Source of the DNA: an uncultured Erythrobacter sp.
GTDB lineage: Bacteria; Pseudomonadota; Alphaproteobacteria; Sphingomonadales; Sphingomonadaceae
DNA length: 64,000 nt
Direction of reading: 5' to 3'
NCBI RefSeq assembly: GCF_947497915.1
Contig: NZ_CANMIJ010000001.1
Coordinates: forward strand, 186,001-250,000
Positions within the stretch are counted from its first letter, which is position 1. The number at the start of each line of letters is the position of its first letter. The position numbers and the translations under genes are program-made. Under the pieces are notes generated by a model that had not been told where the DNA came from, searched no databases, and saw only the letters and a program-made list of their open reading frames with translations. Below, piece after piece: positions 9,334-20,023 of this stretch.

Positions 9334-10466
9334 CGGAACACCGAAGCAGGTTCAGTGTTGAGGACGCTGCGCAGAGCGATCCAGCCTGTGATGGCGAGAA
9401 TGATGACAACTGCGGCAAGGCTGATCAGGGGTATTTGCCAGGGGATGTAGAACCCCTTGAAAAACGGATTGCCGCTGAACGCCCAGATAAAGGTGACGGT
9501 GCCGATCACGCCTAATGCGTATCCGACAGCGCCGACCAAGGCAGCTTGCGCAGAGACCATGCCCACGATCTTGGAATTGGTCACGCCAATCGCTTTGAGC
9601 GCGCCGAACTGTTTAATGTTGTCGCGGATAAACAGACTGAATGTGAGGCCCACGATGGCCACGCCGACGACAAATCCCAGCACAACAGTGATGCCAAAAT
9701 TGGTCGGGATACCGGTGTTCTCGACGATGAAATCAACGCCAGCATCGGCAAATTCTTCGCGCGTTTCGGCTTTTAGGCCGGTCTGCTCTTCGATCCGATC
9801 TGCAACACCGGCCGCCGTCTCGCCCTCTGTTACGCCTGCGAGAACAAAGGTCAGCCGGTTTCGCGTGCCCGGGACGTAATTCAACGCTTGGGAATACTTG
9901 GTATAGAGCACAACTTGGCTGGTGAAGCTGGGGATCGAATCCGCCACACCGCGGATGACAGCGCGCTGGTCGTTCAGCTCAAGCCGCTGACCAATCGGGT
10001 CTTCACCATTTTCAAACAGATTGAAAACGCCTCCATCATCAATGACGACCGAGTCCGGCTGGGACAGGACGGATTTGGTTTCCGACACCATATTCTCTGG
10101 CATGCCGATCAAGGTGGCATCATCGACGCCGATAATCGCAACCCCTTCAAGGTCACCTGTGCCAGTTCGAACGGAGGCAACCGCGCGTAGATGCGGTACG
10201 GCCCATTCAACGCCCGGCACAGATCGCACTTCATCCAGCGCAGTGGATGGCATGGCATAGTTTACGTCGGTCGTTCGGCTGACAGGGTCCATAACCCACA
10301 CTTCGGCTTCGGGTGCGTTGAAAACTCCGCTCGCCCCTCGCTCGATTAGGTTGACGAAAATCGTCAGCTGTTGAGTTATGAGCAATGTTGAAAACGCGAT
10401 ACCGAACAAAAGCCCGTAGAACTTTTGTGCATCTCCAGTGAGCATTCTGATAGCGATCCAGAGCAT
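9330..10466 (-). CDS. DevC-type ABC transporter permease (MacB/FtsX fold)
   Basis: A 378-residue permease with one N-terminal helix (about 20-36), a large periplasmic domain (about residues 45-255), and three C-terminal helices separated by short loops, the FtsX/MacB/DevC layout. It is first in the exporter operon (permease, ATPase, HlyD, outer membrane factor). DevC systems export glycolipids or small molecules without a transported-substrate-binding protein. The divergent TetR gene and the operator in between suggest the exporter is induced by its substrate. The substrate is not evident. Confidence 0.86.
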   Translation of the reverse strand: MLWIAIRMLTGDAQKFYGLLFGIAFSTLLITQQLTIFVNLIERGASGVFNAPEAEVWVMDPVSRTTDVNYAMPSTALDEVRSVPGVEWAVPHLRAVASVRTGTGDLEGVAIIGVDDATLIGMPENMVSETKSVLSQPDSVVIDDGGVFNLFENGEDPIGQRLELNDQRAVIRGVADSIPSFTSQVVLYTKYSQALNYVPGTRNRLTFVLAGVTEGETAAGVADRIEEQTGLKAETREEFADAGVDFIVENTGIPTNFGITVVLGFVVGVAIVGLTFSLFIRDNIKQFGALKAIGVTNSKIVGMVSAQAALVGAVGYALGVIGTVTFIWAFSGNPFFKGFYIPWQIPLISLAAVVIILAITGWIALRSVLNTEPASVFR

Positions 10467-10524
10467 CGGGGGTGGAGCCTTTATCGGAAGCGGGGGTTGC
10501 TTCGGGGAGGGAATCAGATCATTA

Positions 10525-10559
10525 TTGAACGGTCGCGTTTAATTGAACGGAGCCGTTCA
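10525..10559. promoter_or_regulatory. Probable TetR operator region between exporter operon and regulator
   Basis: A perfect inverted repeat TGAACGG-AG-CCGTTCA lies at 10544-10559, and a second copy of its left half (TTGAACGG) lies 18 bp upstream at 10525-10532. The repeat sits just before the TTG start of the TetR gene and 78 bp from the permease start, so one site could control both directions. The GGAG at 10549-10552, inside the operator, also has the right spacing (9 nt) to be the Shine-Dalgarno of the TetR gene. TTTAAT at 10538-10543 is a possible -10 element. Confidence 0.7.
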
Positions 10560-10561
10560 CT

Positions 10562-11227
10562 TTGTCAACTGCCAATCATGAAGAGCGTTCCGCCACGCCA
10601 AACAAACGGCTGGGCCGTCCGTCTGATATCGCCAAACGAACGGCCATTACCGAGGCGGCAGCGCGCAGTTTTTTCGATGTCGGATTCGCGGCGAGTTCTA
10701 TTGAGCAGATCGCGAGTGACGCGGGTGTTTCCAAAGTCACGATCTACAATCAGTTTGGCGATAAACGCGCCTTGTTTGCCGCTGCAGTTGCGCTCGAATG
10801 CGAAAAGATGCGCGGTTATTTCTCACTAGATGAAATGCCGAGGGGCTCAATCAGAGAGCGCCTAAGAGTGATCGGACAGGCGATGGATGCGTTTCTATCA
10901 CGACCGGAAATGGTCCAGTTCGAACGGCGGATAGCAGCAGAAACTGAGAATGAGCCTGCTCTTGGGCGGGCGTTTCTTGAGGCGGGGCCCTGGCGGATGA
11001 AAGAAGCCTTCAGCGCATTTCTGGCCCACGCTACTGAAAGCGGCGAGTTGGCGGTTGAGAATCCGCCTCTTGCTGCCGAACAGTTCGTTTCGATGTGCAA
11101 GGGGATGGGCGATCTTGAGCGCCGATTTGGTGCCTCTGTCACAGCCGAGACCCGAGATCGCCGCATCGCTGGTGCGGTTGATGTGTTCCTCAATGCCTAT
11201 GCGAAGTCTGACGCCGGGCCTCGGTGA
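10562..11227 (+). CDS. TetR/AcrR-family transcriptional regulator
   Basis: A 221-residue regulator. The only start that keeps the whole DNA-binding domain is TTG at 10562, because an in-frame TGA lies at 10544. Residues 26-72 form the TetR helix-turn-helix domain, with IEQIASDAGVSKVTIYNQFG as the recognition part. The C-terminal ligand domain (WRMKEAFSAFLAHA and following) fits the AefR-like TetR C-terminal type. It is divergent from the DevBCA-like exporter with an inverted repeat between, the usual arrangement for a repressor of an efflux operon that responds to the pump's substrate. Confidence 0.88.
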   Translation: MSTANHEERSATPNKRLGRPSDIAKRTAITEAAARSFFDVGFAASSIEQIASDAGVSKVTIYNQFGDKRALFAAAVALECEKMRGYFSLDEMPRGSIRERLRVIGQAMDAFLSRPEMVQFERRIAAETENEPALGRAFLEAGPWRMKEAFSAFLAHATESGELAVENPPLAAEQFVSMCKGMGDLERRFGASVTAETRDRRIAGAVDVFLNAYAKSDAGPR

Positions 11228-11339
11228 TCGATTTTTCGCACAACACTATTCGAAAATTAGCATGGCGCGCTGGCTTGCACATTATCTTGTCATTCACCGC
11301 CGCAACCCTACATTGAAGCCTTGAGAAAGGATTTCCCAG

Positions 11340-13304
<1,965 letters not shown>

Positions 13305-13325
13305 TCTAATCCAAACCAAACAAGA

Positions 13326-13361
13326 ACGGGCGCGCGGATTTATGATCCGCGCGCCCGTTTT
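13326..13361 (+). terminator. Intrinsic terminator after ftsH
   Basis: A perfect 14-bp GC-rich stem (13326-13339 with 13345-13358) with a 5-base loop is followed by TTTT. It ends transcription of ftsH; the next gene converges from the other strand. Confidence 0.9.
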
Positions 13362-13371
13362 GCATTCAGCG

Positions 13372-14541
13372 TCAAAATGCACCGAGGACCAGTAGAGCCT
13401 GCAGGAACAAGATGACGACGATCCAGATGAATATGCTCAATGAGAAAAGGCGCCACAATGCCCCGAATCTACTGAGTTCGTAGGTGCCCCTCAGATGCTT
13501 ATAAAGGTGGATCGGCGGTATCACCGCGAGCGCAGTGAAAACCCAACCACCGCCGATGCCAGCTGCTGTTATCAGCGAGAGCACGATGAACAATAATGAC
13601 ATGAACGATATTGAATAGGTTACGAAAATGGCGTGGTCATAGGCTCTGAACTGTCGACGAAACGCGAACAATAACCACACGAATGGAATGGAGATCGGGA
13701 TCAGTAGCCAGCTGAATTTGTAGGCGTTCGTTTGAAGTTTATAGAGCATTAGCCCGGGGTCTTTGCGCCATTTCTCCAATCCGATATCGAGGACGCTGTT
13801 GTCCTTGATCGCCAGATCATATCCGTCTTCACCGTCAATGCTCAGGGGAATACTACGTGTTCCATCGTTGCTTTGCTCAACCGGTACATTGGCGATGGTT
13901 GTAGCACCCTCCGTATCTTGCTCTGGGCCTGAGAGGAACGGAAGCTCACTCTCGGCTTGTTGCAATGCGGCCAAGGCGGCTTTCGACGAATCCAATTCTT
14001 GTTGGGCCTGTGCGCGGGCTTCATCTGTTAGGCTGGTCCCCTCGAGCTTATCGGCGAGTTCATCTCGCCTCTCTTCAAGGCTTTTGACTTCTGCTGAGGC
14101 CAATTCACGCAGTTGCTCTGCTGTGTCGCCCTCGATATCTGTCGGGACGCTCAGGCCGGCAAATTGAAACGCGGCGAACATAGCGAACACCGCGAACAAG
14201 AACATCGCCATCGGGCTTACGAATTTGGCGCGCTCACCATCGATATAGCGGCGGGTCAGCTTGCCTGGTTTGAACAGCAAGAGCGGGAGCGTGCGCCAGA
14301 ATTTGCCATCAAGGTGCAAGACACCGTGCACGAGATCGTGCCCGATTGCCGAGAGCGTCCGATGCACGTGAACTTTCTGACCGCAAGCCTGACAGAAATC
14401 GCCAAGCGGCTGGGAACCGCAATTTAAGCAGGTGCCGTCTCCACTACCTTCTTTGGTGCCTTCGCCATGCTTTGGCTCGACAGCCCGGCTGGACATCACG
14501 CCATCAATCGCTGCGCCAATTCCCTCGGTTATATCGCTCAT
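13372..14541 (-). CDS. DUF3667 membrane protein with N-terminal zinc ribbon-like motif
   Basis: A 389-residue protein. Near the N-terminus it has CLNCGSQPLGDFCQACGQ (about 38-55), a four-Cys zinc-ribbon pattern, then LVHGVLHLDGKFWRTLPLLL and KPGKLTRRYIDGERAKFVSP, the DUF3667 core. A helix at about 113-131 is followed by a long acidic coiled-coil-like region (about 145-195, rich in Glu, Leu, Ala) facing the periplasm or cytoplasm, and four further helices at the C-terminus. The function of DUF3667 is unknown. The coiled-coil insertion looks larger than in minimal members. Convergent with ftsH. Confidence 0.8.
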   Translation of the reverse strand: MSDITEGIGAAIDGVMSSRAVEPKHGEGTKEGSGDGTCLNCGSQPLGDFCQACGQKVHVHRTLSAIGHDLVHGVLHLDGKFWRTLPLLLFKPGKLTRRYIDGERAKFVSPMAMFLFAVFAMFAAFQFAGLSVPTDIEGDTAEQLRELASAEVKSLEERRDELADKLEGTSLTDEARAQAQQELDSSKAALAALQQAESELPFLSGPEQDTEGATTIANVPVEQSNDGTRSIPLSIDGEDGYDLAIKDNSVLDIGLEKWRKDPGLMLYKLQTNAYKFSWLLIPISIPFVWLLFAFRRQFRAYDHAIFVTYSISFMSLLFIVLSLITAAGIGGGWVFTALAVIPPIHLYKHLRGTYELSRFGALWRLFSLSIFIWIVVILFLQALLVLGAF

Positions 14542-14599
14542 GCTACCCCCACGTTCGAGAGGCCTTATAAGCGGGCGGAGCCCGACTGTGAAAGAGTGC

Positions 14600-15337
14600 T
14601 TATCTCTTCTTGGAGGCCAATTTGCGCTCTATAGCCGTCCACATTTGCGCAAAGGCTCGTGCGCCAGGAGAACGGGGCGCGAACGCGCCAACAGGACGGC
14701 GTTCGACGGCGCATTGCTCGATTGCGCTGGCGAGCGGGACTGCGGGCCATTTGGGATTGGCGGCGCGGGCCTTTTTGTGAAGAGTTCGTCGCATATCGAG
14801 CATGGAAAGAACGGGTAGGATTGGCGGATGGCTTTTGCCGCTGCCTTTGACTTCCTCAACCACCGTTTCAAAAGCACGCGCGGATAGCGGCGAGGGCGGA
14901 AGCGGGACAATCACAAGATCGGCTGCGCGCATCACTTGAGTGCTGATCTCGTTGAGCACCGGCGGGCAATCAAAGATGACCCGGTCGTAATTCTTACTCA
15001 AGCCAGAGGTTAGCTTGGCTAAGCGTTTCTTTTTGCCCATCCGATCAAATTGGCGGTCTAGAGTTCGGATGCTTTCATCTGCGGGAAGCAAATGAAGGTT
15101 CGGATAGTCTGTTTTCCGGATCAATTTTTCTGGGCCGCGGTCGGCGGAGAAGACGGATTGTGCAGAGCGCTTCTTTTTAGGGTTAACGCCGAGCAAGAAC
15201 CCCGATCCGTTCGCTGCATCGAGATCCCACAGCAGCGTCTGCCGGCGCGAAATTGTCGCCGCACACCAGGCAAGGTTCACCGAAAAAGTTGTCTTCCCGA
15301 CGCCGCCTTTGACGCTGTAAACCGCAATCGAAGCCAT
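14600..15337 (-). CDS. ParA/MinD-family ATPase (orphan)
   Basis: A 245-residue P-loop ATPase. The N-terminus MASIAVYSVKGGVGKTTFS carries the deviant Walker A (KGGVGKTT) of ParA/MinD/Soj proteins. Walker A' (TLLWDLDAANG) and Walker B (DRVIFDCPPVLNE) follow. No parB or parS-like site is visible beside it, so I do not call it chromosome partitioning ParA; such orphans often position cellular structures or polysaccharide machines. It lies 147 bp downstream of rpoZ on the same strand but behind the rpoZ terminator, so it probably has its own promoter. Confidence 0.87.
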   Translation of the reverse strand: MASIAVYSVKGGVGKTTFSVNLAWCAATISRRQTLLWDLDAANGSGFLLGVNPKKKRSAQSVFSADRGPEKLIRKTDYPNLHLLPADESIRTLDRQFDRMGKKKRLAKLTSGLSKNYDRVIFDCPPVLNEISTQVMRAADLVIVPLPPSPLSARAFETVVEEVKGSGKSHPPILPVLSMLDMRRTLHKKARAANPKWPAVPLASAIEQCAVERRPVGAFAPRSPGARAFAQMWTAIERKLASKKR

Positions 15338-15421
15338 GGTTCGTTTGTGTTCTCGCTCATTTGATCTGCTGCAATGCGCGGCAGATTACCGTTACTTTGC
15401 GACAAATACATCTTCGAAACG

Positions 15422-15447
15422 AAAAAGGCCGCCAAACTGGCGGCCTT
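15422..15447 (-). terminator. Intrinsic terminator after rpoZ
   Basis: Read on the minus strand, a perfect 10-bp stem (AAGGCCGCCA with TGGCGGCCTT, 3-base loop) ends in a run of T (15422-15426 as A on the plus strand). It lies 38 bp beyond the rpoZ stop and separates rpoZ from the ParA-like gene. Confidence 0.88.
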
Positions 15448-15484
15448 CTCGAAACGGGACATGTCGCCCGCGTAAATGTTAGGC

Positions 15485-15829
15485 CTAGCCCTCGTAATCG
15501 GCACCGATTGATGTCGAACGGGTTGGGGCGCTTGCAGTGATGCGAAGGGCTTCAGCCGATTGGCTCAGTGAGCCGATTTCATCTGCATCATCTTCATCAT
15601 CGGGAAGAATTTTCTGCAGGCCAGTGACGAGCGATTCTTTCAGCTCTTTCGGCTTGATCGTGGTTTCAGCGATTTCGCGCAGAGCCACAACCGGGTTCTT
15701 ATCGCGGTCCCGCTCAAGCGTCAGTTCGCTGCCACCGGAGATTTCGCGTGCGCGCTGTGCCGCGAGCAACACAAGGTCGAAACGGTTCGGGATCTTATCG
15801 ACGCAATCTTCAACGGTAACGCGTGCCAT
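15485..15829 (-). CDS. rpoZ: DNA-directed RNA polymerase omega subunit
   Basis: A 114-residue protein beginning [20 protein letters not shown], followed by LAAQRAREI and [11 protein letters not shown], the conserved omega core that binds the beta-prime C-terminus and part of a ppGpp site in proteobacteria. The C-terminus has an acidic tail ([10 protein letters not shown]). Length is as expected for alphaproteobacterial omega. It has its own terminator. Confidence 0.96.
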   Translation of the reverse strand: MARVTVEDCVDKIPNRFDLVLLAAQRAREISGGSELTLERDRDKNPVVALREIAETTIKPKELKESLVTGLQKILPDDEDDADEIGSLSQSAEALRITASAPTRSTSIGADYEG

Positions 15830-15939
15830 CAGCGGGCCTCATAAATTTTCGGTTTTCTGAAAGAGCGCTGCACCTAGGGTCGGACAGGCTCAGAGTCAAG
15901 AATTTGCAACCTAAATGGCTGCGAAGCATTGGAACATCT

Positions 15940-17124
15940 GTGACCCAACAAAAATGCCCCGATCCGGCGACGACGCCGACTAGTGACTATCAGGATGCCG
16001 ATAGCTTTCAGGTTAAAGCTCAAGAGCATGCATTTACGTTCTACCCACGCGGGTCAGACCGTTTCGAAGCGCTCTTGGATCAAGTTGCCAAAGCTCAGCG
16101 ATCACTCGCGATATTCTATTACATGTTCCAGCATGATGAAGCGGGCATCCAGGTTCGCGATGCGTTGGTCGATGCGGCATCTCGCGGCGTCGATGTTCAC
16201 CTGATCATTGATGCTTTCGGTAGCGATGCGCCCGATCATTTTTTTGATCCTATCGTTAAGGCAGGCGGGCGCTTTGACGTGTTTTCGGCCAAGTGGAATG
16301 TCCGGTATCTGATCCGGAATCATCAGAAATTCGTCATCGCAGATAATGCACGGGTTTTGACAGGTGGCAACAATGTATCTGAACAGTACTTCGGCCCACC
16401 TGCTGAGAAGAGTTGGTGCGATCTAGGCGTCGCTATCGAGGGGCAGGTCGTGGAGCAATTCACGAATTGGTTTCACGTGCTGCGCGATTGGACGCAAAGC
16501 GAAGGGTCACAGCTGCGCCGAATGCGGCGAATGGTGAAGCAATGGGATAGCGGCGATGGCCCTGTTCGCTTGTTGGTTGGCGGCCCGCTTGTTCGTAAAA
16601 GCCATTGGGCTTGGCAGTTCAAATCTGACTTGGTCGGCGCTAAAAGCCTCGACACAGTGAGCGCCTATTTCTCACCCCCGCGCAGCATGCGGCGAGCAAT
16701 GGCCAAGGTTGCGCGGCGGGGGCGGATGCGGATGGTCACGGCTGGGAAGTCTGACATCGACGCCACTATTGATGTTGCGCGGCTGCTTTATCGCAAGCTG
16801 TTGAAGGCCGGTGCCAGGATTTTCGAATTCCAGCCCTGCATGCTCCATATGAAACTGCTGATCGTCGACAATGTGAGCTATTTTGGCAGCGCCAATCTCG
16901 ACAAGAGATCGGTGCGGATCAACGTTGAATTGATGGTGCGCGTTGAAGATGGTGAATTGGCAGACAGGCTGCGCGAATTCGTTTCACATCTGGAAGGCGC
17001 AAGTACGCTGGTAACGCCGGAGTGGTATGCCAAGGAAGCCAGCTGGTTCAACCGGTTGCGCTGGCAGATCGGCTATTGGCTTACACTGGCGGATTACCGC
17101 GTGGCGCGCGCTCTCAACAATTAA
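15940..17124 (+). CDS. Phospholipase D-like / cardiolipin synthase-type protein
   Basis: Two HKD motifs are present: HQKFVIADNARVLTGGNN (first His about 128) and HMKLLIVDNVSYFGSANLD (His about 303), so the protein is a complete two-domain PLD-superfamily phosphatidyltransferase, most like cardiolipin synthase. I prefer GTG 15940 (394 aa), because the ATG at 15823 would lie inside the divergent rpoZ start. No N-terminal membrane helices are seen, as in the ClsB/ClsC-like soluble class. It converges with dnaB, and their stops share TTAA. Confidence 0.82.
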   Translation: MTQQKCPDPATTPTSDYQDADSFQVKAQEHAFTFYPRGSDRFEALLDQVAKAQRSLAIFYYMFQHDEAGIQVRDALVDAASRGVDVHLIIDAFGSDAPDHFFDPIVKAGGRFDVFSAKWNVRYLIRNHQKFVIADNARVLTGGNNVSEQYFGPPAEKSWCDLGVAIEGQVVEQFTNWFHVLRDWTQSEGSQLRRMRRMVKQWDSGDGPVRLLVGGPLVRKSHWAWQFKSDLVGAKSLDTVSAYFSPPRSMRRAMAKVARRGRMRMVTAGKSDIDATIDVARLLYRKLLKAGARIFEFQPCMLHMKLLIVDNVSYFGSANLDKRSVRINVELMVRVEDGELADRLREFVSHLEGASTLVTPEWYAKEASWFNRLRWQIGYWLTLADYRVARALNN

Positions 17125-18629
17125 CCTTCGCCCCAATCCGAATAGTCTTTGATGTTGGGCGAGGTGAACTTGGTGAATTCCGCCTGGAAATGCAATGGGA
17201 CGATGCCGGTGGAACCGTGGCGCTGCTTTGCAACGTTCACGGCCGCTTTGTTGCGGACCTGCTCGTATTGCTCTTCCCATGCGCGATATTTCTCGACTGC
17301 ATCAGGCGGGCTTGTTTCGGTCGGGAAGTCGGGGCGGGTCGCCTCCAGATAATAGTCATCGCGGTAAACGAACCAGACCATATCGGCGTCTTGCTCGATT
17401 GAGCCCGATTCCCTTAGATCAGACAGGATCGGGCGTTTGTCTTCACGCTGCTCCACTGCACGTGAGAGCTGGGACAGCGCGATGACCGGAACGGAGAGCT
17501 CTTTTGCCAGCGTCTTAAGTCCGCGGCTGATTTCTGAAATTTCGTTGACACGGTTATCATTGGCGCGGCCAGAGCCCTGCAGGAGCTGCAAGTAGTCGAC
17601 CACGATCAGACCAATATCATAACGGCGTTTCAGGCGCCGAGCGCGGGTACGCAGGCCGCCGATCGTAAGGGCGGGCGTGTCGTCGATGTACAGTGGCAGT
17701 TCGGCCAAACGCTGGCTGGCAAAACTGAGCTTCTGGAAATCTTCACGGCTTAGTTTACCGCTCCGCAGAGCCTCGGAACTGATCTCTGCCTGCTCGGCCA
17801 AAATACGCGTTGCGAGCTGATCAGCGCTCATCTCCAAGCTGAAGAAGGCTGCCGGCCCGCCATAATTGAACTCGCCTCCATCGCGCTCCCACTCCAGATG
17901 CGCCTCTGCACAGTTGAAGGCGATGTTTGTCGCAAGCGAGGTCTTGCCCATGCCTGGACGCCCAGCAAGAATGATAAGGTCAGATTCGTGGAGGCCAGCG
18001 GTCTTGCTGTCCATTGTCGAAAGGCCGGTTGTCTTGCCAGACAAGCCGCCACCGGAATTCATCGCGGCTTCGGCCATCTTGATCGCTGTCAGCGCCGCAT
18101 CGCGGAACGTGGACGCCTCATTGCCGGTAGCAGCGCCCTCGGCCACTTTGAATAGATCAGCCTCGGCCTGGGAAATCCGGTCCATCGGATCGGTTTCTTC
18201 TGACGTGTCCAGCGCGCCTTCGACAAGGCCGCGTCCAACGCTGACAAGCTCACGAAGCAGAGCCAGATCGTAAATTTGTTGAGCCAATTCGCGCGGCGCG
18301 AGAAGTCCGGCACCGTTGGCTGTCAGCTGCGCAAGATACTTTGTTCCGCCCAGCTCTTTTAGAGCTTCGTCCGCTTCGAAATATGGTCGCAGTGTAACTG
18401 GCGATGCCGTTGCATTGCGCTCGATCAAGGTAAGAACGCGCTCAAAAATACGTTCGTGCAGCGGTTCAAAGAAATGATCGGGCCGTATCGGGGTCTGCAA
18501 TTCCTCGATCACGCGGTTGTCGATCAAGACTGCACCCAGAAACGCAGCCTCGGCCTCCAGATTGGAAGGAAGTTTGCGCCCAGTTTCTGATTCTGAATCG
18601 ACAAGTGAAAGAGGTGTGGGATCAGCCAT
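17121..18629 (-). CDS. dnaB: Replicative DNA helicase DnaB
   Basis: The start ATG at 18627-18629 gives 502 residues, normal for DnaB; the frame stays open far upstream but that part has no DnaB similarity. The N-terminal primase-interaction domain starts at KLPSNLEAEAAFLGAVL. The RecA-like C-terminal domain has Walker A LAGRPGMGKTS, the DnaB motif LIVVDYLQLLQGSG, RELSQLSRAVEQR-like motif 3 (seen as ALSQLSRAVEQREDKRP) and the arginine finger region KQRHGSTG. It unwinds the replication fork. Divergent from the UPF0262 gene. Confidence 0.96.
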   Translation of the reverse strand: MADPTPLSLVDSESETGRKLPSNLEAEAAFLGAVLIDNRVIEELQTPIRPDHFFEPLHERIFERVLTLIERNATASPVTLRPYFEADEALKELGGTKYLAQLTANGAGLLAPRELAQQIYDLALLRELVSVGRGLVEGALDTSEETDPMDRISQAEADLFKVAEGAATGNEASTFRDAALTAIKMAEAAMNSGGGLSGKTTGLSTMDSKTAGLHESDLIILAGRPGMGKTSLATNIAFNCAEAHLEWERDGGEFNYGGPAAFFSLEMSADQLATRILAEQAEISSEALRSGKLSREDFQKLSFASQRLAELPLYIDDTPALTIGGLRTRARRLKRRYDIGLIVVDYLQLLQGSGRANDNRVNEISEISRGLKTLAKELSVPVIALSQLSRAVEQREDKRPILSDLRESGSIEQDADMVWFVYRDDYYLEATRPDFPTETSPPDAVEKYRAWEEQYEQVRNKAAVNVAKQRHGSTGIVPLHFQAEFTKFTSPNIKDYSDWGEG

Positions 18630-18764
18630 GACCCGCTTGATGAGCGCGAGAGACCCAAACGGCAACTGCAAAAAGCGGTAAATTGACCACGCTTGCTTGT
18701 GGATAGCGGGGATGGAATCGCGAAGTGCTTGAATAGAAGCCCTGCGATCTGCGAAGGCACAGAA

Positions 18765-19271
18765 ATGGCCGACCTGCCAACCGAATCCGCGACCACGTTT
18801 CGCATTGCCCACATCGCTCTGGATGAAGAGACGATTCTGTGGCGCAATGCCGATGTCGAACAGGAACGGCGCGTTGCGATCTATGATCTGATTGAGGAAA
18901 ACACATTCAAGCCAGTGCGAAGCGCGCAGCGCGGCGCAAATGGGCCATATCGCCTCAATCTGGGTGTGCGCGATGGCCGCCTTAACATGCAGATTAGCGA
19001 TGAAGGCGAAGCGGAGCTGGAAACACTGCTCATTGGGCTTGCACGTTTTCGCCGCCCGATCCGTGAATACTTCGCGATCTGTGACAGCTATTATCAGGCA
19101 ATTCGCAAAGCGACGCCTTCTGAAATTGAGACGATCGATATGGCGCGGCGCGGGATTCACAACAACGCGGCGGAATTGCTGCAAGAACGCCTTGAAGGCA
19201 AAGTTGAAACCGATTTCGCCACCGCACGGCGGCTCTTCACGCTGATCTGCGTGCTGCATATCAAAGGCTGA
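18765..19271 (+). CDS. UPF0262 family protein
   Basis: I start at ATG 18765 (168 aa), which is preceded by GAAGG and gives the usual family N-terminus. The body (FRIAHIALDEETILWRNADV, EQERRVAIYDLIEENTF, LARFRRPIREYFAICDSYY) matches UPF0262, a family found almost only in alphaproteobacteria and of unknown function. No membrane helices or catalytic motifs are evident. The stop overlaps the next start by one base (TGATG), giving an operon with the GH25-like protein and cytidine deaminase. Confidence 0.85.
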   Translation: MADLPTESATTFRIAHIALDEETILWRNADVEQERRVAIYDLIEENTFKPVRSAQRGANGPYRLNLGVRDGRLNMQISDEGEAELETLLIGLARFRRPIREYFAICDSYYQAIRKATPSEIETIDMARRGIHNNAAELLQERLEGKVETDFATARRLFTLICVLHIKG

Positions 19272-20023
19272 TGGCAGGAATGGCGCGCGCCAAAACCACC
19301 TCCAGAAACTCCAGCCGTTCCCGGCGCAAAAAGGGTGGAATGGGTCGTTGGATATTCCGTCTTGTCGCGCTCGCCGTCTTGATCGTGATCGTATTCACTG
19401 CTTGGTTTTGGTGGGACATGCGCGAATGGCGCCCTGATGAGGCGCTTTACCCCGAGCAAGGCGCAGTCATCGCCAGCGGAGCTTCGGGCACCCGCTTTGA
19501 AACGATCGGAGCGTTAGGCGGCGATTTTGTTTATCTTGAGCTCGCCGCGGTTGGCGACGCACCTGATCCCGGCTTTGCCGCACGGTTGAAGGCTGCAACG
19601 AAAGCTGGCCTTCAAGTTGGCGTGATCTATCCATTTGATCCGTGCTTGCGCGCGGACCCGCAAAGTGCGCGCTTCACACGCATGGTCCCGCGCAGCAACG
19701 ATCAATTGCCGCCTGCGATCGCGCTTAATCGCTTGGCAGATGGCTGCGATCCGAAAGTGAGCGATGCCGCCGTCGAGAGTGAGCTTTTGACCTTGGTCAA
19801 TCAGATTGAGATGCATTCAGGTAAGCCAGCGATCTTGAAGCTGGGCGAAGACTTTCAGCAGCGTCACGGAACGGCGCGCAGTATGGCGCGTGATTTGTGG
19901 CTGATTCGCGACCGGGCGCGTCCGGATTACGGTGGCCGCCCTTGGCTGCTATGGAGCGCAAATAGCCAGCTGTCTTCGGCAGCGTCGGCGGATCCAATTG
20001 AATGGGTGGTGGTACAACGATGA
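19271..20023 (+). CDS. Membrane-anchored GH25 (lysozyme-like) protein, catalytically degenerate
   Basis: A 250-residue protein: a very basic N-terminus, one membrane helix (about 28-46), then a domain laid out like glycoside hydrolase family 25 (GALGGDFVYLELAAVG in the place of FVFIKATEG, GLQVGVIYPFDPC in the place of GAYHF). At the strand where GH25 enzymes have the catalytic DxE, this protein reads AIALNR, so the acidic pair seems lost. It may bind peptidoglycan rather than cleave it. It sits between UPF0262 and cdd with overlapping starts and stops on both sides. Confidence 0.7.
   Translation: MAGMARAKTTSRNSSRSRRKKGGMGRWIFRLVALAVLIVIVFTAWFWWDMREWRPDEALYPEQGAVIASGASGTRFETIGALGGDFVYLELAAVGDAPDPGFAARLKAATKAGLQVGVIYPFDPCLRADPQSARFTRMVPRSNDQLPPAIALNRLADGCDPKVSDAAVESELLTLVNQIEMHSGKPAILKLGEDFQQRHGTARSMARDLWLIRDRARPDYGGRPWLLWSANSQLSSAASADPIEWVVVQR

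Noticed and set aside
14600..15829. ParA-like gene and rpoZ as a partition locus
   Set aside because: No parB, no parS-like palindromes, and a terminator separates the two genes.
15823..15939. ATG 15823 as start of the PLD-like gene
   Set aside because: It would fall inside the divergent rpoZ start codon region; GTG 15940 is more plausible and keeps both HKD motifs.
18630..19259. N-terminal extension of the DnaB frame of about 210 codons
   Set aside because: It lacks DnaB similarity, and the UPF0262 gene occupies the opposite strand there; DnaB from 18629 has normal length.
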